This document shows positions 21,652-33,750 of a stretch of 64,000 bases of DNA, one piece after another. The position numbers and the translations under genes were made by a program. This stretch comes from Cheiracanthium punctorium (Eukaryota > Arthropoda > Arachnida > Araneae > Cheiracanthiidae). Below the pieces are notes generated by a model. That model saw nothing but the letters and a program-made list of their open reading frames with translations, was not told the DNA's origin and searched no databases. Location of the stretch: positions 150,159-214,158 of the forward strand of contig JAWZYV010011899.1 of NCBI GenBank assembly GCA_038373885.1, in the 5' to 3' direction. Every line of letters starts with the position of its first letter. The stretch's first letter is position 1.

Positions 21652-24082
21652 GAGTATAATCTTATGCATATGTAACTTTACAAAGCACTTTGTTAGGACC
21701 TTCCTTTTTAAACTTCCAGTTTAATCTAGAGTTTCGCTATAATTTTTCTGTGCCATTAAAAAATAAATATAAGAAAAGTGCTGATCAGAGATATTGAAAT
21801 CTTATTTGAGAGAATCAAGTTTTTGTAAATTTTATCAGATGTTGTGCTTTTATATTTATTTTAAGAGTCAATGTTTTAATTGTTTTAAAACTGTTAAGTG
21901 TCTGCCATAATTTTGTATGCATAGTTTTTTTTTTTTTTTTTTTTAACCCACTTTAAAGCATGGGTTTGCATAAAGTGTATTGCCATTTGAATTTTTTTTT
22001 TGTTTGTTTATTTATCAGTAAAAATATATATTTTTTAAAATATTTAGAGACGTGTGAGGTTGTAAAATTGTATATTTCAATTGTGAAATCCCTTTTCTCA
22101 CTCACACAATGGGGGGGGGGGGGGGCGAGAGTTAACTGGAAACAATAAAAAAGCTGCCTTTTTAATATAAACTTATAATTAACATCTTAATTCTGATTGC
22201 CTGATTAAGTTTTATGCAGTTGCTCTTGCCTACTTACTTTTTATAATATTTGGGCTGTTTGCTATTCTCTAATGTAATGGTTTTTATATCTGAAATGTAA
22301 CGTCATAAAACATATGTTAGTATGAAAATCCAAGTTTACAACAAAAAAAAAAGGGGGGGGGGAGACTTTTAAAAGCATTGTATTGGTTCACCAATTTTAA
22401 TTCAGTGTTAAAGGTAGGATACTACTGTAACACTAGAATTGTGGCACTTGGGGTATATCTAAATTCGTGGCCTGGGTGAAACTGACCAGAGTTTTAAAAT
22501 TCACATTGCAGCACAAATAATACTATATTTGAATGATATTTATTAATGGTAATGATATTTAATTTTATTCATGGAAATGACATTTATTTAATTTGATCTT
22601 AGATCCCATATGCATGTGAAGCTTTGGATCAAAATGACCCATTTTGCAGTTAAACACATTAAAAACAAAAAAATGACAAAAGTCAAGCTTTTTTTTTATT
22701 TACAGATACTTAATAAGTTCAGTTTGTAAATTTTTGAAATATAATAAAAATTAACCAGGTTTTGGTTTAAAATACCCATTGTATGATTCTAGTATTAGAA
22801 GCATTTAATAAAATTGTGAAATTTTTACATCAATTATTATTATTGTTTTTTTTTTTTTGAAGGATTGTTAAAAGATAGAAATGTTTTTTCCTGTTTGTAC
22901 GAGTGCTTTAAGCTTTAAAAAGATATGCAGTTAAATTACAGATAAAACATTTATAGATTAAAAAAAAGTACAGGTAAGTATGTATTCTAAGAAAAATACA
23001 AATCAGAATGACAAGGGGAAATAAATTTTGTATATGTGTGTAGTGTCTTCTTTATTTAAGGAAGATCTTTTCCGCTGATATTTGATATAAACATTTATTA
23101 TATCAATTCAAAATGTGGATTATTCTTTAAGATGATATTTGTCTGAAACAATTAATAAATCGAGCAAAATTCATCAATTCTGAACACGTTCAAACTCAGT
23201 TAGCTCACATAGAACACATTCTTACAATAATGGTTGTGGATGATTAATTTCATGCACATTAAATATCTTTCTAGTAAGTTCATACCAAAATGCAAATCTA
23301 GTTAGCAACTAAGCAGTTTTCCCCCCAAAAAAGTATCATTATGGGTGTTTTGAAAATGTATAAAAATCAATAATTCTTTAACCTGTGCCAAATTAAACTA
23401 CATATAACATCAATCTCTCTGTCTCTCTCTATCTTTTAACTAAATTTAGAATAATTTAATTTTCTAGAGAATTACCTGTTACTATATAAAATTAAAGTAA
23501 AATTACTTCGATGACTGCCTTTCATTTACCAAAAAATTTTATGTGATAACTTGTTTAGTTAATTACTTAATTCAAAGGACATTCAGAAGAGTTGAGCTGG
23601 TAGACACCCAATTTCTTCCTTGGATAATAAAATAACTTTAATTTGACTCATTGCCAGAATTGTGCATTGTTTTTATTTTTTTAGAGTAATAGTGTAAATA
23701 ACCTGAACAATTTAAAGTTCAAGCATTTTAGTGTAACAATTTTAAATAGTGAATATAATATTGTGGCTTAGTATTATACGAGGAGTGTTTAAACTATTGA
23801 ACATAAGTCTTGTTAATTTAATATTATTTTACGTAAATAATAGGAATGAAATGAAAACTTTACTTTCACTCAAAATTAAGAATTATGATTTTCTGCGTAA
23901 TAGAATATTTTAATATCTGGATATGTGTTGTACCATACAAAACTTTTAATCTGGTGGCAGGTGTTGTATCTGTCTTCTTGTAGTTTATTGATTTTTCTTT
24001 GTTTGTTTGTTATGTCATTAAAACATGCATCCAGATATATTTTTGTAGTAGATTCTTATTTTTTGTTAAATTGGGTTAACAA

Positions 24083-24148
24083 TTTAAAAACAGGTAAAAA
24101 CACATTAAAATCCATACGGATTTTAATGTGTTTTTACCTGTTTTTAAA
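24083..24148. repeat. Perfect 31-bp-arm palindrome within a 17-bp direct repeat
   Basis: The arms 24083-24113 and 24118-24148 are perfect reverse complements around a 4-nt loop ATAC. The unit sits between two copies of AAATTGGGTTAACAATT (24068-24084 and 24178-24194). These look like a long target duplication or a duplicated flank around a fold-back insertion. Confidence 0.8.
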
Positions 24149-24238
24149 TGATTTTAACTATCCGTCACTTTGCTTTTAAATTGGGTTAACAATTATTACT
24201 CCAAAAAAAAAAACACTCAAAATACTGGTGTTAAATGA

Positions 24239-24452
24239 TAAAATAAATAAAAACTTTGCGTAAAAGACACACATAAAATGTTACTTATAAGATGTTACGA
24301 TCTTTTCGATAAAAAAATTCTTTCGGTCTTCATCAGACAAGCCCTTCGACTTGTCTGATGAAGACTGAAAGAATTTTTTGGTCTAAAAGATCATAACATC
24401 TTGTAAGTAACATTTTATGTGTGTCTTTTTCACAAAGTTTTTATTTATTTTA
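24239..24452. repeat. Long inverted repeat, ~214 bp hairpin
   Basis: The left arm from TAAAATAAATAAAAACTTTG and the right arm ending CAAAGTTTTTATTTATTTTA pair over roughly 100 bp with few mismatches. They meet at GACAAGCCCTTCGACTTGTC near 24345. The core includes GTCTTCATCAGACAAG. It is a fold-back MITE. If transcribed it would make a long double-stranded RNA stem. Confidence 0.85.
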
Positions 24453-25723
24453 ATTACTACTCCTGTTAGTTTCTTGTTGATATGTAGCTAATCTGTGAAC
24501 TGCTAATGTTCTGGTAAAATGTTCATTAAAAGTGCAATATATTTTATTGGGATGGCTAATCTGTTGTGCATACAAAATTATGGTAATCTTAGTGCTGTTC
24601 CCACCGTTTTAAAACAGCTTGAATTTGCTATGTTAAATCATTGAGGCAGCATTTTTAAATATCAATACTCTATATACTGTGCTTCTGTTATAATTGGTTG
24701 AAATTTATATCTAAGTGAGTTTTATCTGTTGAATTATTTTAAAGTTTATGACTTCAGTAGATTTTATTTGAAATGCCAAATAGACATGTTTTGGATCATG
24801 TATTCTTTATTACTGACCATTATTTTCAGTAAAAGTCCAACCAAGTGCATATTGTAAAACTAAATATTCATTTGTTTCAGCATTTTATATTGTATTTATA
24901 ATTTATAGATATCATTAATTTTTAATTTTCCCCCTCCCCTTGAAATACCAGTTTAAACTCTTTCCTCCCCCCCCCCCTAAAATACATTTTTCTTATCAAA
25001 TAAAAATACTCTTGTAAAATTCAAATTCTTTATGTGTTAATCCCTTCCTTTATACCCCATACCTTTACTGTTTTAACTATCATGTGTACACATAATTTAT
25101 TAATGTGATAGGGAAATAACTTAACCTTTCTGTGATTTCATTTTGTGGTAAAGATAATTACATTGATTAGCTCTAAGCTTTGAAATTTAGATTAATATTG
25201 GTAAGTGTTGTATCAGATAGAGACAGCATTGGCAACCTGTTTATAGTTCATTGCAAAAAACACTTCATAGTCTTTTTGGTAGCAATTTGGAATTTGTTCA
25301 AGTGTGCATTGTATATTTAAACTGTCAAAATAATTTTTTCATGCTGAAAAATTCATACTTTCATTAACACTAGATTTTAATTTATTTTATGCTACTTTTT
25401 ACATCTAAAGTTAAAGTTGATAATGAAGCAGGGTTTACAGTCCAAATATTGGAAATAATAATAAAGAAGGATGTTTTCACGGGTATTTTGTTTATGACCT
25501 GTTTAGGAAAGAAAAAATTTTTAAAGGCATAATTTTTTAACTTCACCCCCCTTCCCTCTTACAGTAACTAAGGCCTCCATCTTCAAGTTAGTTATTTGAT
25601 TATACAAAGTAGAAAATAATTTAATCCAGTTTTTTAAATTCATTTTTATTCTTGCTATAATATTTTGAGTAACCTTTAATTTTTTAATAAAATTAATTTT
25701 CAAATTATGAATCTAAGTAGTAT

Positions 25724-26451
25724 TATACAGGGTGTCCCTAAAAGGTGGTAGCAGGCTTTAATTCTGTATCTATTAGAGATAAGTTGGCAGTGTAAATTGA
25801 GAAAATGTTCTAAATAAGTTCAGAAATAATACTTCAAGAAAAAATTCCTCTCGTTAATTTTCAAAAAGTTACGCTTTCTAAATTTTTATATGACCCCCAC
25901 ATCATACAAAAACATTTCCAATTAGTAAAATATGCCCCATGCGCTAATGAGATGATGTAATAAATTTGACCCTTTCATCATATGAAGTCACAGAGATATC
26001 TTTAAAGAAAGATGACTGGGGATCATACATGATTTTGTATGTAAACGTTTATTCCTAGAGTAGAAAAAGATTTTCTTTTGTAATTTCTGTATGACCCCTG
26101 CAATGCGATCATTTGACATGATTTTTTCCCTTTGAGAGCCATTGAAAAGTGGTTTAAGTCAGCGCTATATTTATCTTCATATTTCTGAAATTTTTTAAGG
26201 TATAGTTCTCAAATTCTATGTTTCACCTCTAAAGTATATAGGACACATTTTACTGATTGGGAATTGTTTCATACGGGGGTCGTATAAAAATGAAAAATGT
26301 GTAACTTTTTGAAAATTGACGAGAGGAAATTTTTCTTAAGAGTCTTATATCTGACCTTATTTTTGAGCATTTTTTCAATTTACACTGCCCACTTATCTTT
26401 TATAGATAAAGAATTAAAGCCTGTTACCACCTTTTTGGGACACCCAGTCTA
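25724..26451. mobile_element. GGGTGTCCC MITE, full-length copy with ~215-bp inverted repeats
   Basis: The left end TATACAGGGTGTCCCTAAAAGG and the right end CCTTTTTGGGACACCCAGTCTA are inverted. The pairing extends for ~210 bp, for example GAGGAATTTTT..TCAAAAAGTTAC against GTAACTTTTTGAAAATTGACGAGAGG. TA at both ends fits a TA-targeting (Tc1/mariner-like) element. The ~300-bp centre matches 7980-8250. There is no transposase. Confidence 0.8.
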
Positions 26452-27257
26452 ACAGTATCGACTAAATAGTGTTCCCATTTTCTAGAGTTCATTGTATTAT
26501 TTTTTATGTCGCTTTTTATTTTGGTTGATAATTTTATACATTCTGATAGTATTTTGTGAAACATTTTAATGGTAACACAAAATTAAAAAACATGTTTACT
26601 TATGAAAAAAAAGTAAACAGATTGCCTGCAAAAGTCATATCTCAATACAATAAGCTTCACAGTCATGCAATAAAAAAATAATGGTCATATTTGTAGAATA
26701 TATTTTTCTCATATACATATCTTCAAGGAAACAAGCTTAGATTATCCATCATTTTCTTTTCCTTATGCTGACAAAGATGTAGTGTAAAATTACTGAATTG
26801 CTTGTTACTAAGATTAAAGAGACTTATAAAGGACTTGTGTTTAGATTTTTTAACTTATGTTAAGTTTTGGAAAATGAAGTTCGTAAGATATATATTAATT
26901 AAAACACTGAAATATTATTTGATGCTTCCACATTTGGAAAGGAGAAAAAACACTTAGTTTTTTTTTTTTTTTTTTAAAGAACTGGGGTGCTATTTTGCTC
27001 AATCCCAGAATTTTGTTTAGATGCTTTTTTGTCTACAGGATCTTGTAGACAGGTCTTGTAGATATGGTGTGTTATGGTGAAAATCTTTTCAAATGTGTTT
27101 GACAGATAACGGGGGAGGGGGGGCATTAATAAAATGTTGAAAGTCATATAAGGTTTGCAATTTTTGATAATTGATCACTAAATTTGGTGTCAAAACGCAA
27201 CAATTTGTTATAAATATATTACAAGTTTAGTTAGAGAAAACGCCTGACGAGAATATT
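26452..27257. other. No gene seen
   Basis: AT-rich spacer with a ~17-nt T run near 26960 and a short GTCTTGTAGA duplication near 27040. No coding sequence is recognised. Confidence 0.45.
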
Positions 27258-27560
27258 GTAAAATAGCTTTAGTAGGCAATTTTAATATAGATTTCAATTC
27301 CGAGGAAGTTTTATGGAACAGAGAAGACAAATACAGTACACTCACAGATTATGATACACTTTCCAAATGGTATTTATAAAGGTGAAGTATAGTTTAACTA
27401 TGCCTGGCAAAAATTGTTCAACAGTTTTAGTAGGCTATTTTAATATAGATTTCAATTCTAAAGAGGTGTTTTATGAAACAAGGAAGGAAAACGCAGCACA
27501 TTGATGGATTATGATGCCCATTCCAAACAGTATTTAAAATGGTAGAATATAATAATATGC
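27258..27560 (+). repeat. Two tandem copies of a ~157-bp segment
   Basis: The block TTTTAGTAGGC[A/T]ATTTTAATATAGATTTCAATTC at about 27267 recurs at about 27423. It is followed in both by a GA-rich stretch, then GATTATGAT, CATTCCAAA and GTATTTA. A translated GNFNIDFNS-like motif faintly recalls the GDFN motif of a LINE endonuclease, but stops interrupt it and I do not assign a function. Confidence 0.6.
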
Positions 27561-27585
27561 TTGGGGAATGTTGCATAACAGTTTT

Positions 27586-27701
27586 AGTTAGAAGATTGAC
27601 ATATACATCCATTTTATGGAAGAAAATTGGACCTTTAACATTAATTTCTTTTTTCTCGAGGGGGGGGTCGCCCCCTCCGCCCCTCTTTAATCCGCCCTTG
27701 A
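27586..27701 (+). repeat. Truncated hAT-type MITE, same family as 34620-34795
   Basis: The sequence AGAAGATTGACATATACATCCATTTTAT..ACATTAATTTCTTTTTTCTCG, then GGGGGTCGCCCCCTCCGCCC and the terminal AATCCGCCCTTG, is the reverse complement of the complete element inside the gypsy pol remnant. The left end is missing. Confidence 0.65.
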
Positions 27702-28486
27702 AACTGTCAATACAAACAAAATTTGTGTCTGTTTTGCGGCCGCTTCACGGAATTGAAATCAGCTATTGTGAGAATTCAAGACTTTCGTCGCCCCCTCTGA
27801 GATGTTTATTTTTACTGTACTATACGCTCAGCAAAAGCCCAATTGACTGTGCGAAAAAGGCCGGTATTACTCTGGAGCCGTTGAATTATTTTGAATTAAT
27901 AAATTGGGAAATTCAAAATTTGGGCAAATTCTTTGCGATCCCTGAATTGTTTGAGTTGTGATTGTGTAATTACAAACTACTATTCAACAATAATTATTAA
28001 GGCTCTTTGCCTCTTACATCTCCCCTAGTCTTCTCCCTTCTTTCTATTTTGACGTAACAGCACGATACCTGAACCTGGCGGCACGTTGCCTTCCCCTAGT
28101 TGGAGGCCTCTGCATAATACATATTGAGAAAAATTGCAGATGACGCCGAATGCGATAAAAATTTGAATCTAAAATGAAATGTTTTTAGTCATTTCCGGGT
28201 CCAAAAATTTGTTGGCAAGCAGATTATTTTGCGATTAAAAAACTTGAATGTTTCGTGTTTTTGTTGAAAGCATAACGGTCTTAAAAAATTTTTTGTAAAA
28301 GTGTAGATTTTATTAAAATGAAAAAACTTGTTATTTTAAAATACAAACCACACTTGAATTTTCAACGCATAAAGAAAGGGTAAAATCATTAAGACAGCAT
28401 AAATATACCAATTCGTACTTGCCAATTTTTATGATTTTACGAGAAACAACCGTTACAAGAAACTCTCATTTTTTTACCGATTCTTG
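27702..28486. other. No gene seen
   Basis: Mixed-composition spacer. The 27539-27961 frame overlaps a MITE at its start and shows no recognisable domain in the remainder. Confidence 0.4.
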
Positions 28487-28727
28487 GGAATCTTTAAGTC
28501 AAGGATTAAACGTTGATTTCAATTAAAAATACAGGTTTATTAAAAACATCGAAACATTTTGCAGCTATACAGAAGTTATTGATACTAGTAGAATATACAA
28601 TCATATTCTGTTACAAAAATAATAGTAGGAAGTTGATATATCATTATACACACGGCGAATACGAATACTTCTAAGTAAAAATAAAAGATTAGCTGCCTCG
28701 CTTAAAGCATAATTGAAATATAGATCA

Positions 28728-29817
28728 AGTGACCATTTTTTTTAGCCGAAAATCAGGACACTTCTAAACCGCAGAGACGGGAGGGGTAAAAATCAATCCC
28801 GAACTCTCCCCCCCATGATTTTTACTTTCCGAACATGTACCATGTAAGCAAAGTATTGTAATCATGAAAAAATTCAGACTTCCAGATTTTAGTGTATTCA
28901 CACGTTTTGAGGTCTTCTGAAATCATTTATGCTATTTTTATAAGATGTTTGTGTGTATGTGAGTGAGCACGATAGCTCCTAAACGGGGAATTCGATTGAG
29001 CTTAAATTAGGTATATATGTTATAAACCACCAGCGCAAGACTGGTATTGATTTTGGTATTTATAGGACTGTCGTTTTTCTGCAGGGCTACGATTTCTTTT
29101 ACATTATGGCATACGGGGAGAAATTCTTGAAAGTGCGCTTGGGTTGATTTAAATGTTTGGTAATGATCTTAATCGTAAGTGTTTGGAAAGTTGAGTGGAA
29201 TCACTCCAAAAAAATTTTTTTTGGCTTTCTACGCATAATTTGATTTTCTACTTTTATGAGAAAAATGAGTTGGAAAAAAAATAGCGAATATGCTTATTAT
29301 ATAAACTTAGGTTTTAAATAATTTTATTGTTAATTTTTGGGTAACTTTCCAAAATAGTTTGCTTTCTAACAATAACTATAGAATCACCATCCACAGTGGT
29401 GTAGCCAGAAATTTTTCATGGGGTGGGGGGTTACGACTACTGCAACTCGTGTAAATGCATATGTGTATGTGTGATAAGGGATTGAAGAATATACATTTTG
29501 TATGGCAAAAAATTTCTCATGGTTGTGATTCCCCCCCCCCCCCATGGCTACGCCACTGCCATCCATTGATTATAGGTATGTATTAATACAAACTGTAGAA
29601 CAATCATTTTCATTCAATAAACAAAAACGGTGTAACAAAATACTTTTTTAAATAACAATCATTTCCATGTGAATTTATTCCCAATTTATTTTACAATCAT
29701 TTATTTATTTTTCATAAAGCAAGACTTTAACGGGACAGGAATGGAAAAGCGGGACATTTTAGGGTTCTGGGGGGACTGCAGGACATATAGTTAAAAAGAA
29801 GGACGTCCGGTCACTTT
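28728..29817. mobile_element. 1.09-kb DNA transposon with AGTGACC ends and 12-bp flanking repeat
   Basis: The insert begins AGTGACCATTTTTTTTAGCC and ends GACGTCCGGTCACTTT. The short inverted ends are flanked by AAATATAGATCA (28716-28727) and AAATATAGAGCA (29818-29829), a 12-bp direct repeat with one mismatch. No transposase is visible. Its interior near 28822-29215 is related to the sequence at 63829-64000. A long duplication with short inverted ends recalls Mutator-like elements, but the superfamily is not settled. Confidence 0.65.
29394..29558. mobile_element. hAT-type MITE nested in the 1.09-kb element
   Basis: The ends CAGTGGTGTAGCCAGAAATTTTTCATGGGG and ..CCATGGCTACGCCACTG are terminal inverted repeats. 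A 7-bp direct repeat CCATCCA (29387-29393, 29559-29565) flanks the element, consistent with the 8-bp hAT duplication minus one change. It is 165 bp long with a 14-C run and belongs to the 7142-7326 family. Confidence 0.85.
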
Positions 29818-29990
29818 AAATATAGAGCAGCACACATACGGCAGCAATAAAGCTCATCAAGTAATAAACTACACTGAGCAACTTACACGCTGAAGCTACG
29901 AAATGTTGCTTCTGATAACTCTGCCGCAATCTGCGAAGTAAACTATTTAAATTTCCCAAGGATCAGAGCCCAATCATCACAATATTGGGT

Positions 29991-31035
29991 AGTGGCACCG
30001 ACTACGTGGGTGCTCCGGGGCTCAAGCACCCACAGAAATTTTAGTGCCAAGTCATAGTTTGAAGTTAAAGTTTTTTATTTGGGAATACCTTATTCCCCCG
30101 TAAATGATACATATTTCGGTTACACACATAACCATCATCAGTTGTTTCTGGATCTCACACTCCGCCATATTAAATAATGTTTTACATACTTTGAAGTTCG
30201 CAGAAAGGACTAGGAAAAGACGTTTATGTGGGTGCTTCGGGCTTATAAAAAAATTACATTGGATGCTGAGCACCTGCAATCGTCTGATAACCCCAACACA
30301 GTGATGTACACTCAAGGTGGGTTCCCCCCGCCCCAATTATGCCATTATGTAATATGAATATTTGTAAAGCATACTGAACTTTTTACATTATTTCAGTACT
30401 AAAATGCTTTATTTGCTTATTAGTTGTGTGATATTTTAAAAGTTTAAAATAAAATCTTTAATGAGGCCAAATGGAATGTGTGGTGCTTCGGCATGGACGT
30501 CCATTTGAGTACTTTAAGACGTGGAGGGAGGGATTATTTCATGCATTTGTAAGGTCATCGGCAATCGTGCTGTAAAACATTTTAGTACTGAAATAGTGAA
30601 AAAAAGGTTAGCTTATAAGCACCCATGTCCTTTATAATTCAGATGCGCATGAGGAACTTCGATGAGACAATCACTGGCGTAACTGTAGGGCGGTAGAACG
30701 GGCAAAAGCCACGGTCCCCCGGCCGGAGGGGGAGCCTTTCCCAAATAGAAAGCTGGAAAAAGAACTGCAACATGTTGGTTGAGATTCTGTACAATGAGGA
30801 AGGACCCTATCCAATGAATTCATTACGGGCCCTAACGGTATAATCACGCACGCCACTGATGACTATGAGTGCTTTGCAACTGCATAATTCGAAAATAAAA
30901 TTTTAGAGAGGGAAGGTTATTTTTTTATGTAGTATGTCAGATCTCAAGCACCCACAGAAAAGTTTTTGTGGGTGCTAAATACTTGCATGTATTTAAAGGA
31001 AGTGCTTAATTTGCATGGGAGCTCAGCTCCACTAC
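29991..31035. mobile_element. Probable hAT-type non-autonomous element
   Basis: GTAGTGGCACCGACTACGTGGGTGCTCCGGGGCTCAAGCACCCACAG near 29990 and a related GGGTGCT/AGCACCCACAGAAAAG block near 30950 mark the two ends. The right end GAGCTCAGCTCCACTAC mirrors GTAGTGG. It contains a CATGAGG-type spacer and a nested MITE at 30672. The ends are short and the call is tentative. Confidence 0.45.
30672..30858. mobile_element. hAT-type MITE, CACTGGCGTAACTG ends
   Basis: CACTGGCGTAACTGTAGGGCGG on the left and TATAATCACGCACGCCACTG on the right form short inverted ends of the CAGTGGCGT type. An 8-bp duplication could not be read confidently. Confidence 0.55.
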
Positions 31036-31641
31036 TTCTTTTTTCTCGGTGAAATTTTACACTAAATTTAAAATTTTAATTACCATCGTAATTGTTTCTG
31101 TTGATATTAATTTTATTACATTGCAAACTAATACAGAGGTAACAAAAATTCATGTAATAATACCTTAAATTAGGTAATTAATTTTGTAAATTGCAATACA
31201 AAAAATTAGGGCTCTTGCACTTTTTTGGATAGAAATTTAACCCTCTTTAAAGGCAACTGAATGACAGCTACTTTCAGCTGATCGCTGTAGTTCGGGGGGG
31301 GGGGTGAAATTTTGGTACACAAATACAAAAAAATTAATTATGTCAAGTATTTCAAATTTTTAGGATGTATGTTTTAGAAACTGCACTATACACGGAAATA
31401 AACAATAAACCTGTATTATTTACGAAACTTAGAAAAAATTCTTAAAAATCAAAAATTTTAAAGAACATGTTATTCTTTATTTCGGTATGTAGTGCAGCTT
31501 ATAAAGAATCATCCTAAATTTTTTCGAATCCTTGGTGCAATAGTTTACTTTAATTTGTGTACTAAGACCGTTATGCAGATTTTGTTTCTTCGGCATACAC
31601 ATTTATGTGTCTCGGAACTGGAGTAATTATAATAAAATTCC
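31036..31641. other. No gene seen
   Basis: AT-rich spacer with a 10-G run near 31295. No coding or element signal is recognised. Confidence 0.45.
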
Positions 31642-31649
31642 AATAAGTA

Positions 31650-31809
31650 CAAGGCCGTACCCAGGGGGGTGGTCCTATGGGTCCGGACCCCCGCTCGAAA
31701 TTTGCACATTATATATAAATTTATATGTGTGTGAGAGTATATTTATATAATATGATGATATTCAATAAGTCGGACCCCCCTCCGAAATTATTTTCTGGGT
31801 ACGGCCCTG
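31650..31809. mobile_element. hAT-type MITE with perfect 8-bp target duplication
   Basis: The ends CAAGGCCGTACCCAGGGGGG and TTCTGGGTACGGCCCTG are inverted, and AATAAGTA is duplicated exactly on both sides (31642-31649 and 31810-31817). At 160 bp it is the clearest member of a family also present at 35034-35209. Confidence 0.92.
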
Positions 31810-31817
31810 AATAAGTA

Positions 31818-32943
31818 GTAACTTAGCACATACTCGAAAATTTTAAAAAGTGCATGAAAAAAAAGGAATCCAAACAGGTAGTATTTTTGTCTACTTAAAA
31901 TAATAATTATTATTATAATAGTTTCTCATATGAGTACTAATTTAGAGGTATATGGGGGGGTCATCTTAACTTTCAGACATTTTAGCATGAAAATAATACT
32001 TAGAAGTTCAGTATGCTGTAAAAATGTTTACTATACCGATGACTAGGCGGGCTCAAATCTCAATCCCCCACTGCCACTTGCCTTCCTATCTGGCGCCCAT
32101 GGAAACAATGTCTTTCTAAAATTCAAAGCTTTATCACAATGTGATGTGCGACTCCCTACAGCCCCACAGGCAATGCCTTTGCCCACTGCAGCCGAAGTCC
32201 TAAGTGCTCCCCCCCCCTTTTCTGACCCACAGACCTCATCCCAGAATCCTCGTCCTCCATGGGAAAATGTATGAATACAACATGGAATACAATGAGACTG
32301 TGTTAGCCCAAGAGTACCGGAAATCGGAGAATTTGAGACAAAGCCGCTGGCTACAATCAGAAGAAAGTTCACGCTGGAAAAGAAGTTACACATAGAAGTT
32401 AGATGAAAGATTCATTCCCATTATGGATTTTGAGATAGTTCTAATAATATTACTGCAGGATTCCGAAGTGAGTAGGTTTAATTGTTTTTATTGTAAATAG
32501 AGAACATCAAGGTCTGCTGTTTACAAGAACCTAATATACAACACTTTGTATGTCTCTGGAACAAAAAAAAGATGCCCATTCATCAAAAAGTGTCGGCGCT
32601 TTGGTGTTAATTGACTGAGGCGAGGCTTCTAAGGTATAAAGGTTTGTGACACTTTCTTCTAAAGTCTCAATTTCCTTTTCTTATTTTTGAATGATTTTAG
32701 TGCTCAGTTATTTATTGAAAAGGATGGAACAGACTGTGGTCCACACTAACATTTCGAGATACCTTCCGTTTCATTTTCTGCGAATATTTTGTTCAATTTT
32801 TGTTCTTGTTTGACAAAGCGGAATTAGGTACTATTTGCTTTGTTCTAGCCCAATGCTGTTTTTCTAAATTATACTGAAATCATGGGCGCACGAACACACA
32901 TTACTGAAATGTATGTGAAGACATGCGTATAATGGGCTAGGTC
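31818..32943. other. No gene seen
   Basis: The region contains a less AT-rich block at 32050-32390 that yields frames on both strands (116 aa minus, 63 aa plus). Neither shows a recognisable domain. It may be another repeat. Confidence 0.4.
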
Positions 32944-32950
32944 GGTGCAC

Positions 32951-33119
32951 CAAGGGCGGCTCCAGCGAGGGGGCCGTAGCCCCCTCCGAACTTTTGTTTT
33001 TGAACTTTAGATTCGTATACTTTACGATTCCTCACGTTAAATTGGCATTTTAAACAATTTATAGACTATCTAAAAAGTTCAATGGCCCCCTCCGAAAATT
33101 CATCCTGGAGCCGCCCTTG
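32951..33119. mobile_element. hAT-type MITE, CAAGGGCGGCTCCAG ends
   Basis: CAAGGGCGGCTCCAG and CTGGAGCCGCCCTTG are perfect inverted ends. The flanks share GGTGCAC (32944-32950 and 33121-33127), 7 of the expected 8 bp. It is 169 bp long with GGGGGCC/GGCCCCC sub-terminal blocks. Confidence 0.88.
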
Positions 33120-33692
33120 GGGTGCACGAAACTTTTTGTGTTTGCATTGTGAGCTGTTAGAGCTCTTTCCAAACACTGCATTTGTTTTTGAACTCTCTGC
33201 ACATACTCGTAGGAAGGAGTTATGTCTTTAGTGTTCTCTCAGCACAAATCTGCTGGTAATCTGAGTGACGTGCCGTATACAAGTCTGCACTCGATGCTTG
33301 TATCTCAGATTTGACTGCTGCTTGAATACCAAAGAGAACTACTCGGAGTGATTCAGTCCATCTGGGGCTTCCATGGGCTTTTAAAGAGTTCTTCAAAATT
33401 CTGTGCAGGCTTTCCACAATACCATTTCCTTGTGGGTGGTAGGCTGTTGTGCGAACTCTATTTGTTCCCAACATCTTTGTTAGTTCCCTGAACAGGGATG
33501 ATTCAAATTGGCGTCCCTGATCAGTTGTGATGGTTGAAGGGCGTCCAAAGCGAGATATCCATCCCTCGAAAAAGGCTCTAGCTATGGTTGCTGCTGTCAT
33601 GTCAGAAATGGGCATGGCTTCTGGCCATTTGGTAAATCTGTCGATGACAGTGAGACAATACATCTTACCTTCCGAGGGGGTAAGGGTCCTAC

Positions 33693-33750
33693 CCCAGCAA
33701 ACACACACATGTTCTCTGTGGTGTGTTCTCGACACACCACAGAGGTTCTC
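33693..33750. repeat. Hairpin element within the integrase remnant
   Basis: CCCAGCAAACACACACA at 33693 matches the end of the fold-back element at 16169. It is followed by a perfect 12-bp stem CTCTGTGGTGTG (33714-33725) and CACACCACAGAG (33733-33744). The pol similarity is interrupted here. Confidence 0.6.

Larger units (their letters stand above)
20111..25723. other. AT-rich region 3' of UBL3, no coding gene seen
   Basis: No exon or transposase fragment is recognised. It contains homopolymer runs (15-17 nt G near 22111, poly-T near 21927), several AATAAA motifs, and two palindromes (annotated separately). It is comparatively poor in recognisable mobile elements, in contrast to the rest of the window, which is compatible with a long UTR or regulatory flank. 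Confidence 0.45.
28487..29965 (+). repeat. Interspersed repeat R1, copy 2, split by a 1.1-kb insertion
   Basis: Positions 28487-28727 and 29818-29965 together align to copy 1 (11452-11820). The break falls exactly at the boundaries of the element 28728-29817, so copy 2 was continuous before that insertion. The last part adds CTATTTAAATTTCCCAAGG, also present at 14550. Confidence 0.7.

Noticed and set aside
27539..27961. 140-residue frame as a possible gene
   Set aside because: The first half lies in a MITE with a G run, and the rest has no recognisable domain or splice context.
32043..32393. 116-residue minus-strand frame
   Set aside because: No conserved motif. An overlapping plus-strand frame of similar quality argues for a repeat with balanced composition.
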